The notes under the pieces: generated by a model | What the model saw: the letters and a program-made list of their open reading frames with translations, nothing else | The model's database searches: none | What the model was told of the DNA's origin: nothing | Part shown: piece by piece, positions 33,981 to 45,580 of the stretch | How positions within the stretch are numbered: the first letter of the stretch is position 1 | How the letters are laid out: every line of letters begins with the position of its first letter | Origin: Myotis daubentonii | Taxonomy: Eukaryota > Chordata > Mammalia > Chiroptera > Vespertilionidae | Direction: 5' to 3' | Length of the DNA stretch: 64,000 bases | NCBI RefSeq assembly: GCF_963259705.1 | Contig: NC_081840.1 | Coordinates: 101,290,626-101,354,625 of the forward strand | Made by a program: the position numbers and the translations under genes

Positions 33981-34205
33981 CCTTTTTTTTTTTAAATTAT
34001 TTTATTGATTTTTTACAGAGAGGAAGGGAGAGGGATAGAGAGTTAGAAACATCAATGAGAGAGAAAACATTGATCAGCTGCCTCCTGCACACCCCCTACT
34101 GGGGATGTGCCTGCAATCAAGGTACATGCCCTTGATCGGAATCGAACCTGGGACCTTTCAGTCTGCAGACCGATGCTCTATCCACTGAGCCAAACCGGTT
34201 AGGGC
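33981..34205 (-). mobile_element. VES SINE, copy 8
   Basis: Young-type VES on the minus strand. The tRNA-like head lies at 34140-34205 (AACCGGTTTGGCTCAGTGG) and the body and tail at 33981-34139. It abuts the 5' end of L1-5. No long duplication was confirmed. Confidence 0.9.
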
Positions 34206-34382
34206 CCTTCTTTCTTTTTAATGGGAAATTTTATTAGGAATCAAGATCTAATTGTTAATTGTACCCACTTGATCCTAAAGTGTCTTAGCTTTTCTGCCCT
34301 TTCAGCAGACAGAATTAGGGAACATATGCAAGTGTATATATACATTTGATATATTCATACATACATATAAAGTACACAAATA
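34206..34382. other. Unassigned sequence left of a Helitron
   Basis: AT-rich text with TACATA-type repeats near 34350. It probably joins 34875-35235 as one pre-Helitron segment. No family was recognised. Confidence 0.4.
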
Positions 34383-34874
34383 TCCTATATACTAAAGAGC
34401 CAATATGCAAATGGTTGTCATTCCCTCATGCCATCATGCTGTAACGGCTCTGACACTCAACACTGGGGAGAGAGGAAAGACCAGCCAGGCACAAATGAGC
34501 TCACGAGAGAGGAATGGGGACCAGTCAGGCTGTGGCCTGGAAGAGGGACAAGCTGCCCGCCCCACAGTCCCGGGTGCCAGTTGCTGCGCCTGTGCCTGCG
34601 GCCGGCCAGAGGGAGGGAATCCTGGGTCCTGGGTGTGGGGTGAGGCAGAGGCAGTTAAGGGCGATCAGTCCAGCAGGGGAGCAGTTAGGGGCGATCAGGC
34701 TGATAGGGGAGCAGTTAAGAGGCAATCAAGCAGGCAGGCAGACAGGCTGGGGTTAGGAGCCAGCAGTCCTGGATTGCAAGAGGCAGTTGGACATCCTCTG
34801 AGGGGTCCTGGATTGGAGAGGGTGCAGGCCAGGCTGAGGGACCACCCCCCCTGCCCTGTGCACTGGACCTTTAG
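34383..34874 (+). mobile_element. Nonautonomous Helitron, copy 4, with degenerate 3' end
   Basis: The 5' end TCCTATATACTAAAGAGCC follows an A. The 3' end reads CACTGGACCTTTAG followed by T instead of the standard CTCTAG, and the usual palindrome is not complete. The interior includes short direct repeats (GCAGTTAAGGGCGATCAG, GCAGTTAGGGGCGATCAGG, 34652-34730). No gene is supported. Confidence 0.8.
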
Positions 34875-35235
34875 TATGTATATAAACTTGAATAGACATA
34901 TTTAGAAATCTGGAGTTTTTATAGACACCTTCATTTCCACAGAGAGAATCCTAACTCTCAACATCAACACATACTCATTTGCTCAACCCTATAATATACT
35001 TCTAGGATTGTTTAAGAATTTCTTCACCCATGCCACTATAAAAAAAACCCAAAAAACCTACCAGAGAGATTTCATGATTTTTTTTTTTTTTTTGCAATTC
35101 CTCCCCTCAACTCTTGTCCAAGACTGAGTATAACGTATGCTAAAGTCTGTATTCATGAGTTGGATTAGTTCTTTGCCTTTTCCTTTGTTAGTTTCATCTG
35201 TTTAAGTTTGCTTTTAGTTTTAATTCCACCTTTTT
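34875..35235. other. Unassigned old interspersed or intron sequence
   Basis: No termini or coding frame are seen. A poly-T run of 16 lies near 35077. The style (long diverged UTR-like text) suggests an old LINE or LTR remnant, but I cannot name it. Confidence 0.35.
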
Positions 35236-35544
35236 ATCCTTTTTTAAAAAACTTTTTCATTTTATTTTATTTCCCTTTATTGAATAAGATATTTCAAATG
35301 TGTCCTTATCCCTCCAATGTCCCCCTCATCCCTCCGAATCCTGACCTCACCCTCACCCCCTGTTGTTCACATCCATCACTTATGCTTATATGCATGCATA
35401 CAAGTCCTTTGGTTGATATTTTCCCCTCACCCCCACCCTCCCCTGCTATCCCTCTGAGTTTTGAGCATCTGATCGATGCTTCTCTGTCTCTACATCTGTT
35501 TTAGTTCATTGGTTTAAGTTGTTCATTATAATCCACAAATGAGT

Positions 35545-38500
35545 AAGAGCATGTGATATTTATCTTTCTCTGACTGACTTATTTCACTTAGCATAATGCT
35601 CTCCAGCTCCATCCATGCTGTTGCAAATGATAGGAGTTCCTTCCTTTTTACAGCAGCATAGTATTCCATTGTGTAGATGTGCCAAAGTTTTTTAATCCAT
35701 TCATCTGCTGATGGGCACTTAGGCTGATTCCAAATCTTAGCTATTGTAAATTGTGCTGCTATGAACATAGGGAAGCATATATCCTTTCTGATTGGTGTTT
35801 CTGGTTTCTTGGGATATATTCCTAGAAGTGGGATCACTGGGTCAAATGGAAGTTCCATTTTCAGTTTTTTGAGGAAACTGCATACTGTTCTCCACAGTGG
35901 CTGCACCAGTCTGCATTCCCACCAGCAGTGAACGAGGGTTCCTTTTTCTCCGCATCCTCGCCAGCATTTGTCATTTGTTGATTTGTTGATGATAGCCATT
36001 CTGACAGTTGTGAGATGGTACCTCATTGTCGTTTTGAATTGCATCTCTCGGATGATTAGTGACTTTGAGCATGTTCTCATATGTCTCTCAGCCTTATGTA
36101 TGTCCTCTTTCAGAAAGTGTCTATTTAGGTCTGTTGCCCATTTTTTTATTGGGTTGTTTATCTTCCTTTTGTTAAGTTGTATGAGTTCCCTATAAATGTT
36201 GGAGATTAAACCTTTATCGGAGATATCATTGGCAAATATGTTCTCCCATGCAGTGGGTTTTCTAGTTGTTTTGTTGATGGTTTCTTTTGCTGTGCAGAAA
36301 CTTTTTATTTTGATATAGTCCCATTTGTTTATTTTCCCTTTAGTTTCCATTGCCCTAGGAGCTGTGTCAGTGAAGAAATTCCTTCGGCATATATCTGAGA
36401 TTTTGCTACCTGTGGATTCCTCTAATAATCTTATGGTTTCTTGTCTTATGTTTAAGTCCTTTATCCATTTTGAGTTCATTTTTGTGTATGGTGTAAGTTG
36501 GTGGTCTAGTTTCATTTTTTTGCATGTGTCTGACCACATTTCTCAGCACCATTTATTGAAGAGACTGTCTTGACTCCATTGTATGTTCTTGCCTCCTTTG
36601 TCAAATATTAATTGAGCATAGTGGTTTGGGTCGATTTCTGGGGTCTCTATTCTACTCCATTGGCCTATATGTCTGTTCTTGTGCCAGTACCAGGCAGTTT
36701 TGAGAACAGTGGCTTTGTAATACAGCTTGATATCTGGGATTGAGATCCCACCTACTTTGTTCTTCTTTCTCAGGATCACAGCAGCTATTCGTTTTATTTA
36801 TTTATTTATTTATTTATTTATTTTTTTATTCCAGATGTATTTTTGGAGCATTCTTTCTAGATCTGTGAAATATGCTGTTGGTATTTTAATGGGGAGTGCA
36901 TTCAATCTATAGATTTCTTTGGGTAGTATGGACATTTTGATGATGATGATTCTACCAGTCCATGAACACGGTATGTTCTTCCGTCTGTTTATGTCTTCCT
37001 CTATCTCCTTTTTCAATGTCATGTAGTTTTCTGGGTAGAGGTCTTTTACCTCCTTGGTTAAGTTTATTCCTAGGTATTTTAATTTTTTTGGTGCAATGGT
37101 AAATGGGATTGTTTTTTAAATTTCTCTTTCTGTAAGTTCACTCTTGGTGTATAAAAATGCCATAGATTTCTTGGCATTAATTTCGTATCCTGCTACATTG
37201 CCAAATTCATTTATTACGTCTAATAATTTTTTGATGGAGTCTTTAGGGTTTTCTAAGTACAGTATCATGTCATCTGCTAATAATGATGGTTTTACTTCTT
37301 CTTTTCCAATTTGGATGCCTTTTATTTCTTCTTCTAGTCTTATCGTTTTGGCTAGCACTTCCAGTACTATGTCGAACAGGAGTGGTGAAAGTGGGCATCC
37401 CTGTCTTGTTCCCGTTCTTAAGGGAAATGGTTTTAGTTTTTGTTCATTGAGTATGATGTTGGTTGTAGGTTTTTCATATAAGGCTTTTATTATGTTGAGG
37501 TATGATCCCTCTATTCCCACTTTGCTGAGCATTTTTATCAGAAAAGGGTGTTGGACTTTGTCAAATGCCTTTTCTTCACCAATAGATATGATTATGTGAT
37601 TTTTGTCTCTCAACTTGTTTATGTGATGTATTATGTTTACTGATTTGTGGATATTGTACCAGCCTTGCATTCCTGGAATAAATCCCACTTGGTCTTGGTG
37701 TATGATCTTCCTAAGGTAATGTTGGATCTGGTTTGCTAGAATTTTGTTGAGGATTTTAGCATCTATGTTCATGAGGGATACTGGCCTGTAATTCTCTTTC
37801 TTTGTGGTGTCTTTATCTGGTTTTTGGATTAGGGTAATGCTGGCTTCATAGAAAGAGCTTGGAAGTGTGCCTTCCTCTTGGATTTTTTCGTATAGTCTGA
37901 GAAGGATTGGCTTTATTTCTTCTTTGAATGTTTGGTAAAACTCCCCTGTGAAGCCATCTGGTCCAGGGCTTTTGTTTGCTGGAAGCTTTTTGATTACTAT
38001 TTCAATTTCATCAGTAGTTATTGGCCTATTCAGGTTTTTTTATTCTTCCTGGTTGAGTTTTGGAAGCTTGTATTTTTCTAGGAATGTGTCCATTTCATCG
38101 AGGTTGTCCAGTTTGTTGGAGTAGAGTTGTTCGTAGTATTTTTTGTCAATCCTTTGTATATCAGTAGGGTCAGTTGTTACTTTACCTCTTTCATTTCTGA
38201 TTTTGCTTTTTGGGTCCTCTCTCTTTGTTTCTTGGTGAGCCTGGCTAGAGGTTCATCAATTTTGTTAAACATTTCAAAGAACCAGCTCTTGGTTTCATTG
38301 ATCTTCTGTATTGTTTTTTTGGTCTCTCTGTTGTTTATTTCTGCTCTGATCTTTATTATTTCCTTCCTTCTGGACACTGTGGGCTTTTGTTGTTGCTCTC
38401 TTTCCAACTCTTTGAGTTTGTAGGGTTAGATCATTTATTGCCAGTTTTTCTTGTTTTTTGAGGTAGGCCTGTAGAGCTATGAACTTCCCTCTCAGGACTG

Positions 38501-39400
38501 CTTTCATTGTGTCCCATAGATTTTGGATTGTTGTGTTTTCATTGTCATTTGTTCCCAGGATGCTTTTTATTTCTTCTTTGATCTCTCTGGTAACCCAGTC
38601 ATTGCTCATTAGCATGCTATTTAGCCTCCAAATGTTTGATTTTTTTCAATGTTTTTATTGTAGTTGATTTCTTATTTTATGCCATTGTGATTTGAGAAGA
38701 TGCTTGTTACGATTTCTATTCTCTTGAATTTGAAGAGACTTTGCCTGTGTCCTAATATATGGTCTATCTTTGAAAATGTCCCATGTGCACTGGAGAAGAA
38801 TGTATATTCTGTAGCTTTGGGGTGAAATATTCTGAAGATGTCAATTAAGTCCGTCTGATCTAGTGAGTCATTTAGGATTGCTGTTTCTTTGCTGATTTTT
38901 TGCTTAGAGGATTTATCCAGTGTTTTCAGTGGGGTAATAAAGTCCCCTACTATGACTGTATTGCTATTGATCTCTCCCTTGATAGCTTCCAGAAGCTGTT
39001 TTATGTATTTGGGTGCTCCTGTATTGGGTGCAAATATGTTTACCAGAATTATATCTTCTTGTTGAATTGCTCCCTTTAGTTTTATGTAGTGGCCTTCCTT
39101 ATCTCTTGTTATGGCCTTTACTTTGAGGTCTATTTTGTCAGATATAAGTATCGCAATCCCAGCTTTTTTCTCATTTCCATTTTCCTGAAATTTTTTTTTC
39201 ATCCCTTCACTCTCATTCTGTGTGAATCTTTTGTTCTGGGTTGGGTCTCTTGCAGACAGCAAATATATGGTTCATATTTTCTTATCCATTCAGCTACCCT
39301 GTGTCTTTTGATTGGAGCATTTAATCCATTTACATTTAATGTTATTATTGAAAAGTACTTGTTTGTGGTCATTTTTATTCTTAATGTTCGTGTTTCTTCT
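35545..39400 (-). pseudogene. L1-6 ORF2 (endonuclease/reverse transcriptase, broken)
   Basis: Endonuclease: open at 38672-39262 with KAGIAILISDKIDLKVKAI and VIVGDF. Its SDHNG box reads SNHNGIK, so the catalytic Asp is changed to Asn. RT: open at 37116-37772, with the box [10 protein letters not shown] keeping the Asp pair. C-terminus: open at 35526-36539 with zinc knuckle CWRGCG...HCWWEC (C-x3-C-x7-H-x4-C). Frames change several times, including at the ATTT expansion. The protein would nick target DNA and prime cDNA synthesis; this copy cannot. Confidence 0.85.
36792..36830. repeat. (ATTT)n microsatellite inside L1-6
   Basis: About nine TTTA repeats replace the usual ORF2 sequence at this point and end in a short T run. 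It is absent at the equivalent place in the other L1 copies, for example near 48860 and 55780. Confidence 0.9.
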
Positions 39401-39429
39401 TGTCTTTCTGTTTCTTCTTTTTACAGCAG

Positions 39430-40326
39430 TCCCTTTAGCATTTCTTGCATTGCTGATTTGGTGGTAATAAACTCTCTTTGCCCCCTTTTTTTTTCTGTGA
39501 AGCTCCTGATTCCACCTTCAATTTTGAATGATAACCTTGCTGGGTATAGTATTCTTAGATTCATTCCCTTGCTTTGCATCACTTTGTATATTTCATTCCA
39601 TTCCCTTCTTGCCTGGTGTGTTTCTGTTGAGAAGTCAGCTGATATTCTAATAGGAGATCCCTTGTAGGTAACTTTCTATTTCTCTCTGGCAGCCTTTAAG
39701 ATTCTTACTTTGTCGTTTGTGTTTGCCAATTTAATTATGATGTGTCTTGGTGTTGGTCTTTTGGGGTTCATCTTTTTTGGCACTCTATGTGCTTCTTGGA
39801 CTTGTGTAGTTTTTTTCTTGCCAGTATCAGGGAAGTTTTCTGTCATTATTTCTTCAAACAGGTTTTCTATTCCTTGCTTCTCCTCCTCTCCTTCTGGTAT
39901 CCCTATTAAGCAAATGTTGTTTCGTTTTGCATTGTCCCAAATCTCCCTTAGACTCTCCTCTTGCTTTTTAAATTTTCTTTTCAGTTGCTCCTGTGTTTGT
40001 GTGTTTTTTCCTACCTTGTCTTCTAATCCACTGATGCGGTCCTCAGCCTCTTCTAGTCTGCTGTTTAAGCCTTCCATTGTGTTTTTTATTGCAGCTATGT
40101 CGTTCTTCATTTCCTCTTGGTTCCTTTTCATGTTGGTGACATTCTCATTCAGTTCCTTATAATTCTCATTGAGTTGTGTGCATTTGTCATCCAGCTGTTT
40201 GAGCATCCTTATAACCATTACTCTGAATTCTTTCTCTGATAAGTTAGTAGCCTCAATTTCATTTAACTCCCTTTTTGGTAATCCTATTTTTCTTTCCTTT
40301 GTGGGTTGCTTTTTTTGTCTTCCCAT
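39430..40326 (-). pseudogene. L1-6 ORF1, one premature stop
   Basis: From the ATG at 40324-40326 the frame is open for 216 codons. It has a basic N-terminus (MGRQKKQPTKERK), a coiled coil with heptads (RLEEAEDRISGLEDKVGKN) and an RRM start (NICLIGIPEGEE), and runs through PKRPTPRHIIIKLAN to ILKAAREK. A TAG at 39676-39678 stands where related copies have a Gln codon (AREKQ). After it the C-terminal domain continues recognisably to about 39430. Without the last 75 or so residues the RNA-binding protein would lack its C-terminal domain. Confidence 0.85.
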
Positions 40327-42034
40327 GTTTTGCTGTAATGTTTTAATTGTAGTTCCAATTGCTTTGCTACCCAGTTTCTTTAGGGTGTGTTGCTCCCGGT
40401 GTTACCTCTCAGGTCTCCTGGGCTTGGTAATCTAGTGTAGCTCCCTACTTGGGCTATTTGGGTTCTCTTGATGTAGGCCTGTGAGGTGGAAAGGTGCAAC
40501 TGAGGTGTCTAGAAGTCAGCAGCTGTGGAGGGGGTGTTCTAATTTTTTCTGTCTTATGCCCTTGATTGAAATCACGCGTGCCCCGCAGGGACTCACAGTG
40601 GCACCCAGGAACCTTCTATTGGGTTGGTGGGGCTCAGGAAGCCTGCGTTCTGGCAAAGCGTGACTGTGGTGTTCAGAGTTCTATCATTGTGGGGTGGGTA
40701 GACTCAGCTTTTGCTGCTGCCTCCCTGGTTGGATACATGGGATTCCAGCAGCAGCTCACAGAGGCACCTATGGTGTATTTGCCAGCAGGGTGTACTGACA
40801 CACTCTGAAGGGCCCTGGCACTGAAGTCACTGGATTGCAGTGTCTGTGGGCAGGTATCCCAGAAGAGGGACTTCAGCGTTTCTACAGCCTAGCAGTGCAC
40901 CCCTGTTTGTTTAAGTGCACGACCAGCAGGGCTCTCAGTGGGGCCCCAGGGCTGCCTGTGGAGCGGTGGTCTTGGGAGACCGGCACGCTGGAAAAGCATG
41001 CACCTGTAGTGTCCAGAGTTCTGCAGCTGTGGGGTGGGGAAACTCAGATTTTGCTGATGCACTTGTGGTGGATAGGCTCACGTTCCCCTGTAGCGGCACA
41101 CACAGGAGCACCTCCAGCGAGTTTGCTAGTGCAGGCACACTGAAGCACTCTGAAGGGCCCTGGTACACTTTGGGTAGGTATCCAGGATGGATGAATTCCG
41201 AATTTCTACTGCCCAGGGGAGTGCGTCCCTATTAGTACAAGATCGGACCCAGCGGAGGCTCACTGCAGCTTCCCCATAGTGCCCTGTGGATAGAGGGGCT
41301 CAGGAAGAGTGAGCAACTGTGGCGGTGCAGTTTGCAGATGCAGTTCCCCGGCACTGAGCTCTGACACACTCTGAGGGGCCCTGGTGCTGAGGGGCCCTGG
41401 CGCTTAAGTTGCACAGCTGGGTGTATGGGGGCAGTTATTCAGGCAGAGGGAATTCAGAATTTCTACTGGGTGGCAGTGAGCCTGTGTCTGTACAAAATCA
41501 CACCCAGGTGAGTCTCCTCCAGTGACTCCTAAGAGGAGTCTATGGAGTGGTGTGCCTCGGAGACCTGCGCGCTGGAGACAATGTCGGAGGTCTGCCACTG
41601 GGAAGGAGGAGGCTGCACTTACTGCGTTGCTCCTTTGGCGCAGAGTCCCAGAGTCTGTGGGTGGGGCTGCAGGATTTTGGTTGGAGTCGCTGCTGGGTCA
41701 TGGGCAGTGTCCAAGGCATGTCTGGGTGGTGGTGCTACTGAGTTCCTAGAAGAGGCCGCTCTCCCCTTTAAGATGGCATGGGCTCTGTGCCTGGGTCTGC
41801 AGTACGGGGAGTGCCGCAGCGTTGGTAGTCTCTCCGTGTACCAGAGAGCCTGGTCTGTCAGCCTCTGCTGCTCCTGCTGGATTTAACTGTCCCTCACTCA
41901 CTCACACACCACACATTCTCCATTCATCCCCTCACTCACTCACTTCCTATCCCTCACCTCCATCCTGCCAGCCGCCATCTTTTTCCATCCTTTCTATTCT
42001 TTTTAATTTAATTTTATTTTTGGGATATATAGAA

Positions 42035-42498
42035 TCCTATATAATAAAAGGGTAATATCCAAATTGATCCTAACAGCAGAATGACTGGGAATGACTGGTC
42101 ACTATGACACACACTGACCACCAGGGGGCAGACGCTCAATGCAGGAGCTTCCCCCTGGTGGTCAGTGCGCTCCCACAGAGGGAGCTCTGCTCAGCCACAA
42201 GCCAGGCTGAAGGCTGCCATCACAGCGGTGGTGGCAGGAGCTTCTCTTACCTCCTCAGCAGCGCTAAGGATGTCTGACTGCAGCTTAGGTCTGCTCCCCT
42301 CTGGCAAGTGGACATCCTCCGAGGGCTCCCGGGCTGCCAGAAGGATGTTTAACTGCCAGCTTAGGCCTGATCCCCCAGGGAGCGGGCCTAAGCCAACAAG
42401 TGGACATCCTCCAAGAGGTCCCAGACTGCGAGAGGGCACAGGCCAGGCTGAGGGACCCCCCCGCCGAGTGCACAAATTTTTGTGCACCAGGCCTCTAG
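42035..42498 (+). mobile_element. Nonautonomous Helitron, copy 5, textbook termini
   Basis: Starts TCCTATATAATAAAAGGG after an A. It ends GGCCTCTAG before a T, with the perfect subterminal palindrome GTGCACAAATTTTTGTGCAC at 42468-42487. The interior holds CACACTGACCACCAGGGGGC and short repeated AGGATGT/GGACATCCTC pieces. It lies just outside the 5' end of L1-6. Confidence 0.93.
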
Positions 42499-42756
42499 TA
42501 TTAATATATTTGTAGAAGGAAAAAGTAATGCAAATGGTATAGTTACAGAAGTATCATCCACCCCCCTCATATACCTCTTTTTCTTGCATTCCTCAGCTCC
42601 TTTTCTTCCTCTTGTTGGTAACGAGCTTCATTGTTTTTTATTTATCTTTCTTATATTTCTTTTAAAAGACAAGTATTTATCTATCTCTGCAGTTGTTCCT
42701 CCTCTGTTTGTTTCAAATATATATATTTTTGCTCTAGTCATTCTATTATTATCATA
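42499..42756. other. Unassigned sequence between two Helitrons
   Basis: AT-rich, non-coding, with no termini recognised. It is probably the original intron DNA beside L1-6. Confidence 0.45.
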
Positions 42757-44131
42757 CTAGAGGCCTGGTGCACAAAAATTTGTGCACTTGTCGGGGAGGG
42801 GGGTCCCTCAGGCTGGCCTGTGCCCTCTCACAGTCTGGGACCCCTCGGGAGATAATGACCTGCTGGCTTAGGCCTGCTCCCGGGTGGCAGAGGGCAGGCC
42901 CAATCCCTAGGTGCAGCCACTGGTCGGGCTCAGAGCAGGGCTGATTGGGGGGTTGGGGCACCATCCCCTGTCACACTCAAGGCAGGGTCGATGGGGAGGT
43001 TGCGGCACCACCCCCTGTCATGCACAGAGCAAGGCCAATCAGGGGGTTGGGGCATTTCCCCCTGTCACTCACAGAGCAGGGTCCATCAGGGGGGTTGGGG
43101 CTCTGTACCCTGTCACGCACAGAGCAGGGCCAATCGGGGGGTTGGGACGCAGCCCTCTATTACCCACAGAGCAGGACCGATCAGGGGGTTGGAGTGCCGC
43201 CACTCTCACACTCAGGGCAGGGCCGATGGGGAGGTTATGGCTCTATCCTGTCACACACAGAGCAGGGCCCGTGGGGGGGGGGCGTTGGGGCGTCGCACCC
43301 TGTCACACACAGAGCTGCAGGGCGATCAGGGGGTTTGGGCGCTGCCCCCTGTCATGCTGATCCGGTGCCGGGAGGCCTCGCGGCTCTGCTGATCCCGGTG
43401 CTGGGAGGCATATTACCCTTTTACTATATAGGGTAGAGGCCTGGTGAATGGGTGGGGCTGGCTGGTTTGTCCTGAAGGGTGTCCTGGATCAGGGTGGGGG
43501 TCCCCACTGGGGTGCCTGGCCAGCCTGGGTGAGGGGATGATGGCTGTTTGCAGCTGGTCACACACCCTTCAGGGTGGGGGTCCCCACTGGGGTGCCTGGC
43601 CAGCCTGGGTTAGGGGATGATGGCCTTTTGCAGCTGGTCACACACCCTTCAGGGTGGGGGTCCCCACTGGGGTGTCTGGCCAGTCTGGGTGAGGGGCTGA
43701 GGGCTGTTTTCAGGCTGGGGGTGACTGAAGCTCCCAACCGCTCCTTTTTTTTTTTTCTTTTTTTTTTTATTCTGGGCCAGCTTTAGCTTTGAGGCTTGGC
43801 TCCAGCTCTTAGGCCTCTGCTGCTGAAAGTAGGTTTCTGGCCTTTGCTTACAATGTTGCGATCCTGCTGGCTGAAGCCCGGCAGGTTTCTGGGGTTTTGT
43901 TTAGCTCCTATGTTTGTTACATAGTTGCTTGCAGCTCAGAGGCCTGCAGCGGCAGGTGGGGAACGTAGGAGTCCTCCATCACTGAAGCAAGCAAGCCTCA
44001 TGTTAGTTTCAAGCTGCCTGGCTGCCGGCCGCCATCTTGGCTGACAGTTAATTTGCATATCGCCCTGATTAGCCAATGGGAAGGGTAGCGGTCGTATGCC
44101 AATTACCATGTTTCTCTTTTATTAGATAGGA
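42757..44131 (-). mobile_element. Two-unit composite Helitron with two minisatellites, copy 6
   Basis: On the minus strand it begins TCCTATCTAATAAAAGAG (ending at 44131) and finishes in CTAG at 42757-42760, with the palindrome GTGCACAAATTTTTGTGCAC. Near 43412-43440 a second Helitron start (inverted CCCTATATAGTAAAAGGG) directly follows a Helitron-like end (GGCCTCTA). The left unit holds a 47-48 bp tandem array (cagagcagg-type words at 43024, 43072, 43120 and 43167). The right unit holds an 80-bp array (TCCCCACTGG at 43501, 43581 and 43661). At 44025-44110 lie GCCGCCATCTTGG, ATTTGCAT and GCCAATGGG, promoter-like words. Confidence 0.87.
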
Positions 44132-44282
44132 TATTAAAATTCTGCATACCTCTGTGTCTATTCCCAGTGTCTCGTTTTTACTCTGTTAGTTGATCTATTC
44201 ATATCCCACATTGTGTTAATTATAATAAAAGTAATTATAATGTTTTAATACCTTTCAGAACTAACTCATCTTTCCTTACATT

Positions 44283-44875
44283 CTTGCTTTTTAGTGTTAG
44301 CTGTAGTGAATTGAGTTGTGGACCCCAAAGAAATATGTCTAAGTCCTCATCCCCATTACCTATAAGTGTAACTTTATTTTGAAAAGAAGGTCTTTGCATA
44401 TGCAATTAAGGGTCTTGAGATGAGATTATTTTAAGTTTTTCTTTCTAAATTTAATAACAAGTATCCCACCCTAGCTGGTTATGCTCAGTGGATAGTGCAT
44501 TGGCTTGATCCCTGGTTCAATTCTGGTCAAGGGCACATGCCTGGGTTATGGGCTCAAGCCCCAGAAGGGGGCATGCAGGAGGCATCCAATCAATGATTCC
44601 CTCTCATCATTGATGTTTCTATCTCTCTCTCTCTCCCTTTCCCTTCATCTCTGGAATCAATAAAAATGTATACAATTTTTAAAAAGTATCCTTTTAAGAG
44701 ATAGAAGAGAAAAAGCCACAGAGGACAAGGTCATGTGAAGACAGAAACAGAAACTGGAGTTATGTATCTATAAGCCAAGGAATACTTAGAACCACCAGAA
44801 GCTGGAAAGAGGCAAGAAACAAAAGCTCCCCTTGAGCCTCTACATGTCAGAATATGTAGTATATTAGTTTCCAAG
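44283..44875 (+). mobile_element. Old MaLR/MLT1-like LTR, interrupted by a SINE
   Basis: The left part (44283-44466) has GAATTGAGTTGTGGACCCC and GGTCTTTGCATATGCAATTA. The right part (44684-44875) has AAGCCAAGGAATACTTAG and ACCAGAAGCTGGAAAGAGGC. In order these match remembered MLT1-type ERVL-MaLR LTR blocks. No retroviral coding sequence is present. The copy is diverged and its borders are approximate. The VES at 44467-44683 inserted later. Confidence 0.6.
44467..44683 (+). mobile_element. VES-like SINE, older variant, copy 9
   Basis: Plus-strand SINE with A-box-like TATGCTCAGTGGATAG, B-box GGTTCAATTCTGGTC and a CT-rich tail ending AATAAAAATGTATAC. The exact 8-bp duplication AAGTATCC flanks it (44459-44466 and 44684-44691). 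Confidence 0.87.
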
Positions 44876-45074
44876 GACTGCCAAAACAAATTCCCACAAA
44901 TTTGGTGGTTTAAAACAAAAATACATTCTCTCACATTTCTGGAGGACAAGAACTTCCAAATCAATGCTTCAATAGAGCTCATATAATATTGTTTTTAAAG
45001 AGTGCTTTGTTTTCTCCATATAGAAAAATGGAAACGTTTGAATGTTTATTTCTAATGTTTTACTCTTTGTTGCT

Positions 45075-45258
45075 AGTCACGCACCACATAATGACATTTT
45101 AGTAAATGATAAAATGCACATACAATGGTGGTTCCGTAATATTATAATGGAGATTTACTGTACCTTTTCTAGGTTTAGACATACAAATACTTACCATTGT
45201 ATTACATTTTCTAGTGCAGTAACATGCTGTATAGATTTTGTGTAGTAGGCTAAATCAC
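45075..45258 (+). mobile_element. MER2/Tigger-like DNA transposon remnant
   Basis: Words such as GCACCACATAATGACATTTT, CAATGGTGGTTCCGTAA, TACTGTACCTTTTCTAGG and AGTAACATGCTGTATAGATT match the remembered Tigger1/MER2 sequence in order. The right terminal repeat is missing where an L1 begins at about 45266. It is old and non-coding. Confidence 0.65.
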
Positions 45259-45265
45259 CAATTAG

Positions 45266-45542
45266 TTATGGTGTATGATGTTTTTAATGTATTGCTGCAT
45301 TGGATTTTCTAATATTTTGCTGAGGATTATAGTGGTTATGTTCATCAGGCTTATTGGCCTGTAATTCTCTTTCTTTGTAGTGCCTTTATCTGGTTCTGGA
45401 ATTAGGCTAATGCTAGCCTCATAAAGAGCTTCCTCTTGGAGTTTTGGAATAGTTTGAGGAATATAGGTATTAGTTCTTTTTTGAATGTTTATGAAAACTC
45501 CTCTGTTAAGCCATCTGAATCAGAGCTTTTGTTTGTTGGGAG

Positions 45543-45580
<38 letters not shown>

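Larger units (their letters stand above)
35236..41990 (-). mobile_element. Near-complete L1 LINE (L1-6)
   Basis: About 6.75 kb on the minus strand. The 3'UTR lies at 35236-35540, ORF2 at 35545-39400, ORF1 at 39430-40326 and the 5'UTR at 40330-41990. The 5' terminus is AAAGATGGCGGCTGGC-like (near 41965-41985). The 5'UTR carries degenerate repeats of 220-345 bp. An (ATTT)n expansion interrupts ORF2 at about 36792-36830. No exact target duplication was identified. ORF damage is modest, so this is one of the younger copies. Confidence 0.88.

Noticed and set aside
34405..34905. Plus-strand open frame of 166 codons
   Set aside because: Crosses the Helitron interior and its 3' boundary into flanking DNA; composition bias only.
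39089..39667. Plus-strand open frame of 192 codons, hydrophobic
   Set aside because: Antisense shadow of the L1-6 ORF2 endonuclease start and ORF1 end; A-rich coding read backwards gives Phe/Leu/Ser-rich text that imitates membrane proteins.
42911..43436. Three overlapping open frames of 133-163 codons
   Set aside because: Same minisatellite as at 28166, open in all three frames, with no domain; repeat artefact.
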